DNA of 64,000 bases from Sideroxydans lithotrophicus (lineage in GTDB: Bacteria; Pseudomonadota; Gammaproteobacteria; Burkholderiales; Gallionellaceae), in assembly GCA_020723185.1 (NCBI GenBank), contig DYJI01000008.1, positions 62,001-126,000 of the forward strand, given 5' to 3'. Positions 58,386 to 64,000 of the stretch are shown here, piece by piece. How positions within the stretch are numbered: position 1 is the stretch's first letter; each line of letters begins with the position of its first letter. Made by a program: the position numbers and the translations under genes. The notes below the pieces were generated by a model. It did no database searches, was not told where the DNA came from, and worked only from the letters and a program-made list of their open reading frames with translations.

Positions 58386-59357
58386 CATAGCCACTTCCGA
58401 AACTACTTGAAGTCCAATCCCGAAGAAGCTTCGAGAGTGGCTATCCGTACCGTGTCACTTACTTCCTGCTGCAAGCCAGTCTAGTCACTGGGGTCTGCGA
58501 TTTACACTTCGCTGTGTCCTGTTATCCGTCAGGTCGGTTTGAGTATCTGGTCTCTGCAGCCTTTCAAGCCGCTGGGTAGTACGTGAGTCTCATCGGGTAA
58601 GCAACTACGCATGACATTTCGGTCAGTACATAACTAGCAACTCTCGTCGCTCAGGCCACTCGACCTGTCTCTATCGTGCCCTCTCGGACACTCCCAATAA
58701 TTGAATGAATCTTTTAGATCACACATCCGGCATACTCGTCATCCACCTACCACCAGTGAACTTATCCTCTCGGAACCGTCTTTCCCCCTGTGTCCATTTG
58801 TGGGCATCTGCCCTGACGCGTGGACCACAACACTTCCCGGTAAGGAAGGAGGGGTATGTGTAATGCGTAACGTCTTGTCCTTTTGTGACATCCAGCTAAT
58901 CCACTCTTCTTGTCCTTGATATCGATTTCACTCCCTTACCTCTGTTCTCCTGGCCATAGGCCAAGCAGATAGACAGACAGCACAACACCACGCAACTCGA
59001 CACCACCAGCCAACGGCGCAAAAGCCTTGTCGGCTTCGTGCATCGGTCCTGGGTGTTCAGTGCGCCCGCGTCGGGGTTACTTACGACTCTACTAACAGTT
59101 GATTGAATTGCTCTTGAATGTCTTGCCCGGACTCGGGCGATGATAGGGACGGATTTCTCCATACTCCTATCGAAGACTGCTCCGCTTACACGGAACGGGT
59201 GAGTATCGCTGTGTGCTTACTCGATTCTTCGCGGGGACTAGCCGCTCTGCTACAACTACTTCGAACGTCCTACTCATTTAGCTCTTGCGAACAGCGCCTA
59301 TAGGCAAACGCAGCTTTCTTAACTGGAGCCACCCATACTTGTCACAGAAGTGAAAGT
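58345..59357 (-). ncRNA. Candidate large (~1.0 kb) structured non-coding RNA
   Basis: No ORF longer than ~90 aa within these bounds; at least 14 short perfect inverted repeats with loop-sized spacing; purine-rich minus strand; promoter at 59393-59364 and terminator-like hairpin at 58385-58354 (both minus strand). Confidence 0.45.
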
Positions 59358-59363
59358 GAGCGC

Positions 59364-59393
59364 ATTAAATCACGCCCATCTTTGCTTGGTCAA
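59364..59393 (-). promoter_or_regulatory. Sigma70-like promoter driving the minus strand
   Basis: Minus strand TTGACC-18 bp-TTTAAT (-35 at 59393-59388, -10 at 59369-59364), preceded by AT-rich AAAAATAATTTTTG resembling an UP element. Confidence 0.5.
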
Positions 59394-59585
59394 GCAAGCA
59401 AAAATTATTTTTGTTGCATTTAACTTATAGGTCGATCCGCCAATCAATCTTCACAAATGTTGATGGGGCGCAGGATTCAAAATAGTCACGCAAAGTGCAG
59501 AAAATCTCAACTTTTCTCCCGCAATTTGTTTTCAATTACAGGCAATATTTCTACCGCCGATCGACATTCGCTTGCGGGGAAATTG

Positions 59586-59801
59586 ATGACAGAAAAGAAA
59601 AAGCAACGCACCTCTAAACTCCAGCCCTATGCATCTCAAATCTTATCGTGGTGGAAGGCCGGCCTATCTTTCGAGCACATGCGACAAAGGCTAGCACGAC
59701 TCCACATGCAGGCAAGTAGATCCGGGATATGTAGATTTGTTAATAAGGCGGAAAAAATCGAGAGTCACCTGAAAAAACAAAGAGGCCGTACAGATGAATG
59801 A
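59586..59801 (+). CDS. Small basic putative DNA-binding (HTH-like) protein preceding the integrase
   Basis: MTEKKKQRTSKLQPYASQILSWWKAGLSFEHMRQRLARLHMQASRSGICRFVNKAEKIESHLKKQRGRTDE; overlaps the integrase ORF start by 8 nt. Confidence 0.6.
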   Translation: MTEKKKQRTSKLQPYASQILSWWKAGLSFEHMRQRLARLHMQASRSGICRFVNKAEKIESHLKKQRGRTDE

Positions 59802-60888
59802 GATGAAACAAAGCGAGGTTTTCGATTCACAGATGGCGGAAGGTCAGAAGACAGGTAAGACGACTAAGCCAGGGCGAGTGGATGGGAAGAACAGTGAGTA
59901 CAGATCTGGTTCAGGCTTTATACCCAAGAAGCTGAACAACGAGATCGAGGTGCTTCTTCAGAAGCATAAGGATTTGGCTGCTCATAAGGACAAGAAAGTA
60001 GGTCAGGGCACTCAGGACAAGAGAAGGACGGTCATCAAGGGTTTTTTTGCAGACATGTGGCATCTCAAGTTCAAGGTAGAGAGCGTACATAATCTGAAGG
60101 AAAAGCATTTGCACGCGGTATTCAGGTTTCTTGAGGCAGAGGGTCAGTCTCCATCAACGCTTCAGAACAAGATTTCCATCATGCGGGTGTTCTGTGAATG
60201 GATCGGCAAACCAGGCATGGTGCGTGACTCTTCCCTCTATGTTGAAGACAAGGCATCCGTGACGCGAACGATGGTTGCGCGTGAAGATAAATCTTGGGAA
60301 GGGAAGGGCGTGGACATCGCTCAGATTCTGGAGACAGTCAGGAAGAAGGATAAGGTAGTCGCAATTGAGCTGGAGCTGTGTTTGGCATTCGGTTTGAGGG
60401 TGAAGGAAGCCATGATGCTCCGTCCTTTGGCATGTCGAGACGGGGACGGTCCATTCATCCATGTTCGGGAAGGCACCAAGGGAGACCGTCCCAGGGTAAT
60501 TCCTATCGACAACGCCATTCAGAGGAATGTGCTCGACCGTGCTGTAGAGGTTATGGACAAGAAGACAGGTTTTCTGGGTAAACGCGGAAAGACAATGGCG
60601 CAGAAACGCAACCATTTCTACTATGTGATGAAAAGATGTGGAGTCACCTTGAGAGAAAAGGAAATTACAGCCCACGGTCTGCGTCACCAATATATGCAAG
60701 CTAGTTTCAAACGGATGTTGGGTATCGAGGCGCCGGTCAAGGGGGGGAGTCTGGCAGATGTAGGCCCAGACGAATTCCATGTAGCGAGTCAGAAGCTGAT
60801 GGAAAGGGCTGGCCACACACGTGTGACTATTGGGGCAAGCTACTACGGGAGTCGGCGAGTACGCAGGAAATCAAATAACTCAGAGTAG
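59794..60888 (+). CDS. Tyrosine recombinase / integrase
   Basis: Catalytic pattern: AFGLRVKEAMML (R), EGTKGDRPRVIPI (K), ITAHGLRHQYMQ (HxxR), LMERAGHTRVTIGASYYG (H...Y). Confidence 0.88.
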   Translation: MNEMKQSEVFDSQMAEGQKTGKTTKPGRVDGKNSEYRSGSGFIPKKLNNEIEVLLQKHKDLAAHKDKKVGQGTQDKRRTVIKGFFADMWHLKFKVESVHNLKEKHLHAVFRFLEAEGQSPSTLQNKISIMRVFCEWIGKPGMVRDSSLYVEDKASVTRTMVAREDKSWEGKGVDIAQILETVRKKDKVVAIELELCLAFGLRVKEAMMLRPLACRDGDGPFIHVREGTKGDRPRVIPIDNAIQRNVLDRAVEVMDKKTGFLGKRGKTMAQKRNHFYYVMKRCGVTLREKEITAHGLRHQYMQASFKRMLGIEAPVKGGSLADVGPDEFHVASQKLMERAGHTRVTIGASYYGSRRVRRKSNNSE

Positions 60889-61096
60889 AGCGCTTTTCCT
60901 TGTTGAGCCTGTCAATATCTTGCTGCGACCAGTTTCAAGGTTTTCTAAAAACAATGGTCATGCGGAGAAGAAGCACACGGTGCTCGACAGACTCGGCGCA
61001 TTCTTTGAACGCTACTTTGGACTTGCCTAAGTCACTGGGCAACGCTTTTTAGTAGCAACTAGACAGAATCTTCTGGATGGAATCGAGCCTGATATC

Positions 61097-61124
61097 AAAA
61101 AGGGGTAACAAGTTACCCCTTTTT
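61097..61124 (+). terminator. Bidirectional rho-independent terminator
   Basis: AAAAAGGGGTAAC-AA-GTTACCCCTTTTT, 13-bp perfect stem. Confidence 0.9.
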
Positions 61125-61849
61125 CAATCCCCTTATTCAATCGGCCACTTCTAGCTATAAAAAGGGCGAATTTTTACCCAACTCTGGAACTGGATGCTGG
61201 TTGATTGACGTGCCACTGCATCGTACCGTAGTCCTGTGACCACATTTTCCTGCTTTAGTGATTCGTTCAGCAGTATCTCAAGGAATCTAGTTTTGCTTTC
61301 AATAAGCAGATTTCGTACATAGAGAGTGATGCGAAAACCCTTAAACCACGGGGCCCGCAAGCTTAAATTCCAAAGAGATGTTACGGATAATGCCATTGGA
61401 AAAGTTAATGGTTGCTCTCGAAGCCCCTCGGGGGAAAGGTAACATTGGGAGCATGGTTGAGTGGGGCGCATGGAAGTGGCCGTAAAATTTGTCTTGAAAA
61501 TAGTCGAGTGGAAGGCCGCTATAACTATTGTCCAAATTGGGTTTTGGCGGTGATTTGCACTATGAAACATTCTGGATTTCAGTGGATGGGGAAGGGAGGG
61601 CGACAAGCGCCTCCTCAGGCGCAGAAGAGGGTGTGGCGATGAACAGTCGGGAAAAGAGTCATTAAACGGAATCTTTGAAGCAGTCAGGCGTCGACATCTC
61701 GGCCATAAGAGACACTGATGAATTGCTGAAATAGCTGATTGATTGTTCTGAATGGTTGTCCGCTTCACTCTTAACAGCGGACGTTCAAAACTAAGAATCG
61801 GGGGCGATTCAAACCATACAAGGGATTAATCACACAACGAACTTAAGTC

Positions 61850-62719
61850 TCAACCTTTCCCTGCCAACCATTCTCCGAACCTTCGTGCCGGGTGCCCGAG
61901 AGACAGCGTATCGCGCCAGATTACATAGAGTTCTTTACGCAGATTACCGCCTTCGAGTGCAATGGGAACCAAGGTGCCGGATTGGACCTCCTCGGACACA
62001 GTGCCAACCAGTACGATCGACACTCCCAGCCCCGCTTTCACCCACTGCTTCACAGCATCGGTAGATCCCAGTTGCATACCGACAGACAAGCCACTCTCCC
62101 CGCTTCCAAAGTAGTCAGCAAGTATCCGACCTGTTCCCGTACCCGGCTCGCCGCCGAGCAGGGGAACACCCATCAGGTCCCCGTGAGAAAGGCTATGTTT
62201 ATCGGCCCAAGGGTGACTCGGCGGAACGATAACGACCAGTTCTTCCTGCCGCCACGGGCGAGCTTCGTAACCTTCGCGACCGTCCCACCATTCCATCACA
62301 GCGACGTCGATATCTCCCGAATCAAGTTGCTGCGCAATGGACGGATTCTTGTCTATGCGGACATCCAGTTGTGTTTTCGGTGTTTCCTGCAGGTCCAGAA
62401 AATCCTTCACATACCCAGACAGTAGATAAATACCTATATTGCTGCTCGCCCCGATGACTACAGGCTTGCTCAGGAAGATGCCGGCGGCATTCGTGCTCAG
62501 TCTCAGCAGATTCTCAGCATAGGGCTTGAACGCCATCCCTTCCGTCGTCAGACGGCAACCCGCAGCATCCCGCTCGATCAGTCGTGCCCCGAGTTGCATC
62601 TCGAGCTTCTGCATCTGTTGCGATATCGCGCCCTGGGAAAGACTTCTTTCTCGCGCACCAGCGCGGAAGCTGCCATGTCGGAAGATGGCGAGAAAGCTCG
62701 CCACCTGATCTAGGTTCAA
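61850..62719 (-). CDS. LysR-family transcriptional regulator, PtxE-like by context
   Basis: N-terminal wHTH MNLDQVASFLAIFRHGSFRAGARERSLSQGAISQQMQKLEMQLGARLIERDAAGCRLTTEG; directly downstream of ptxD. Confidence 0.88.
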   Translation of the reverse strand: MNLDQVASFLAIFRHGSFRAGARERSLSQGAISQQMQKLEMQLGARLIERDAAGCRLTTEGMAFKPYAENLLRLSTNAAGIFLSKPVVIGASSNIGIYLLSGYVKDFLDLQETPKTQLDVRIDKNPSIAQQLDSGDIDVAVMEWWDGREGYEARPWRQEELVVIVPPSHPWADKHSLSHGDLMGVPLLGGEPGTGTGRILADYFGSGESGLSVGMQLGSTDAVKQWVKAGLGVSIVLVGTVSEEVQSGTLVPIALEGGNLRKELYVIWRDTLSLGHPARRFGEWLAGKG

Positions 62720-62724
62720 GGTAC

Positions 62725-63732
62725 TCAGACCGCCACCTTGTCCAGCGGATGGTTGATCGCCCCTTGCGGAATCTGCCCTTTGAGTACTTGCAGAATATTG
62801 GTCGCAGCTTCCATCTCGATTGCCAACCGCACCGTATCCACGGCAGAGCCAATGTGAGGTGTGAAAAGCGTAAGCTCCGTGTTGGACAACAGGCGTTCAG
62901 AAATAGATTCTGGACGGTCCGGCCGCATCCATTCTTCCAGTTCAAACACATCAGCTGCATAGCCCGCCAGCTTGCCGGAATCGAGAGCATCGGCTACTGC
63001 TTTCTCATCGACCACCGAGCCACGGCAGGTATTCACCAGATAGGCTCCTGGCTTCATAATCGACAGTGATGCCGCATTGATCATATGCAACGTATCTTGC
63101 GTGTAGGGCACCATGGGCACCACATAGTCGCTCTCAGCCAACAACTGCACCAACCCCACCTTGCGCAACCCCAAGCGCGCCTCGAGCTCAGGTGGCAACG
63201 GTTGCGGGTCGGTGTAGAGCAGTTCCATCTCGTAACCCTGCAGGCGAGCGGCTATAGCGCGACCGACCGCGCCCATGCCGATGATGCCAAGTGTGCGACC
63301 TGTCAAGCCTGCGCCATACAGCATAGGACGCCATCCAGTGAATTGTCCTGAACGCACGAAGCGGTCGCCCTGCAGGACTTTACGCGTCAGGCCGATCAAC
63401 AGCCCAACGGTCAGTTCTGCGGTCGGGATGGTCAGCAGGTCGGGGACGTTGGTTATGCGGACCCCTCGGCGTGTACAGGCCGCCACATCATAGTTGTCAT
63501 ATCCCTTGAGCGCGCAGGCGACCAATCGCAATTGCGGACATTCTGCGAGGAACGCGTCATCTATGCTGTCCGGCATGAAGGTCATGACCGCGACCGCATC
63601 ACTGCACCGCTTGATTATCTCTTCGCGACTCAGCCGCTCACGCGTTTCGTTGGCAACAACATCGCAATGAGGTCTAAGCATGTCCAGTGTCTGCGGATGC
63701 ACCCAACTGGTAATGACGATTTTCGGTTTCAT
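62725..63732 (-). CDS. ptxD: Phosphite (phosphonate) dehydrogenase, NAD-dependent
   Basis: PtxD-like motifs [117 protein letters not shown]. Confidence 0.9.
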   Translation of the reverse strand: MKPKIVITSWVHPQTLDMLRPHCDVVANETRERLSREEIIKRCSDAVAVMTFMPDSIDDAFLAECPQLRLVACALKGYDNYDVAACTRRGVRITNVPDLLTIPTAELTVGLLIGLTRKVLQGDRFVRSGQFTGWRPMLYGAGLTGRTLGIIGMGAVGRAIAARLQGYEMELLYTDPQPLPPELEARLGLRKVGLVQLLAESDYVVPMVPYTQDTLHMINAASLSIMKPGAYLVNTCRGSVVDEKAVADALDSGKLAGYAADVFELEEWMRPDRPESISERLLSNTELTLFTPHIGSAVDTVRLAIEMEAATNILQVLKGQIPQGAINHPLDKVAV

Positions 63733-63743
63733 CTTGTCTCCAA

Positions 63744-64000
63744 TTATTTAAAACGTTTCCTGAGATATCCGCTGAAAGCATCCACGAGCGTAACCATGAC
63801 CAAGATCACAAGCAATATTGCTGACACATCTTGGTATTGCATGATGCGCAAGGACCCCATCAGTTCGAAGCCTATCCCTCCCGCCCCAACCATTCCCATC
63901 ACCGTGGATGCACGGAAGTTGTATTCCCATCGGTAGATGGATGTGTCGGCGAGCTGCGGTAGCACTTGCGGCAATACCCCATGTAACAATACCTGTAGCG
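63744..64000 (-). CDS. ptxC: Phosphite/phosphonate ABC transporter permease (PhnE/PtxC family), partial
   Basis: Frame open to window edge: ...[87 protein letters not shown]-loop-like and PhnE C-terminus. Confidence 0.85.
   Translation of the reverse strand, partial: LQVLLHGVLPQVLPQLADTSIYRWEYNFRASTVMGMVGAGGIGFELMGSLRIMQYQDVSAILLVILVMVTLVDAFSGYLRKRFK

Noticed and set aside
58345-59357. Group II or group I intron / retron as explanation for the structured region
   Set aside because: No reverse transcriptase or homing endonuclease ORF, no recognisable group II domain V or 5' GUGYG boundary, and it does not interrupt a gene that I can identify.
57942-59585. CRISPR array in the ORF-free region
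   Set aside because: No regularly spaced direct repeats; the repeats seen are inverted and all different.
61151-61768. 205-aa ORF as an intact gene
   Set aside because: Low-complexity N-terminal half and mixed-frame protein-like signal; treated only as a possible pseudogene.

Overview
The first ~56.3 kb looks like an ordinary chromosomal backbone of a betaproteobacterium. Gene content (hemerythrins, type IV pilus minor pilins, aroA-cmk fusion, EarP/R-type EF-P) fits the Nitrosomonadales/Gallionellaceae, but that placement is inference. The backbone carries: a 7TMR-DISM/PAS sensor (partial), ZIP and CDF metal transporters, rimO, tandem bacteriohemerythrins, ribF-ileS-lspA-ispH, a type IV pilus minor pilin/pilY1 cluster, thiO, tRNA-Thr, a MacAB-like exporter with two permeases, rlmJ (frameshifted), earP-efp, a GspE/PilB ATPase, ssrA (tmRNA), a cyclase-hemerythrin fusion, gph-ubiG, gyrA-serC-serA-pheA-hisC-aroF-tyrA-aroA/cmk-rpsA-ihfB-lapAB-pyrF-rfaE1-hldD, comEA, cysK/cysM, amiC, tsaE and queG. 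At 56325-56401 an initiator tRNA-fMet marks the start of a lower-GC accessory island that runs off the right edge. It contains a large serine recombinase whose 3' end reads into the antisense strand of the tRNA, a ~1.6 kb protein-free interval, a small basic protein plus a tyrosine recombinase, and a phosphite-oxidation cassette (ptxC partial, ptxD, ptxE-like LysR). The most unusual object is inside the protein-free interval. About 1.0 kb (59357->58345, minus strand) is dense in short perfect stem-loops, purine-rich on the minus strand, preceded by a good sigma70-like promoter with an AT-rich UP-like element, and ended by a terminator-like hairpin. I interpret it as a candidate giant structured non-coding RNA carried by the element. 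Other points of note are decayed copies of the ssrA 3' end next to ssrA, hemerythrin domains that have lost one canonical His ligand, and an atypical PilY1.
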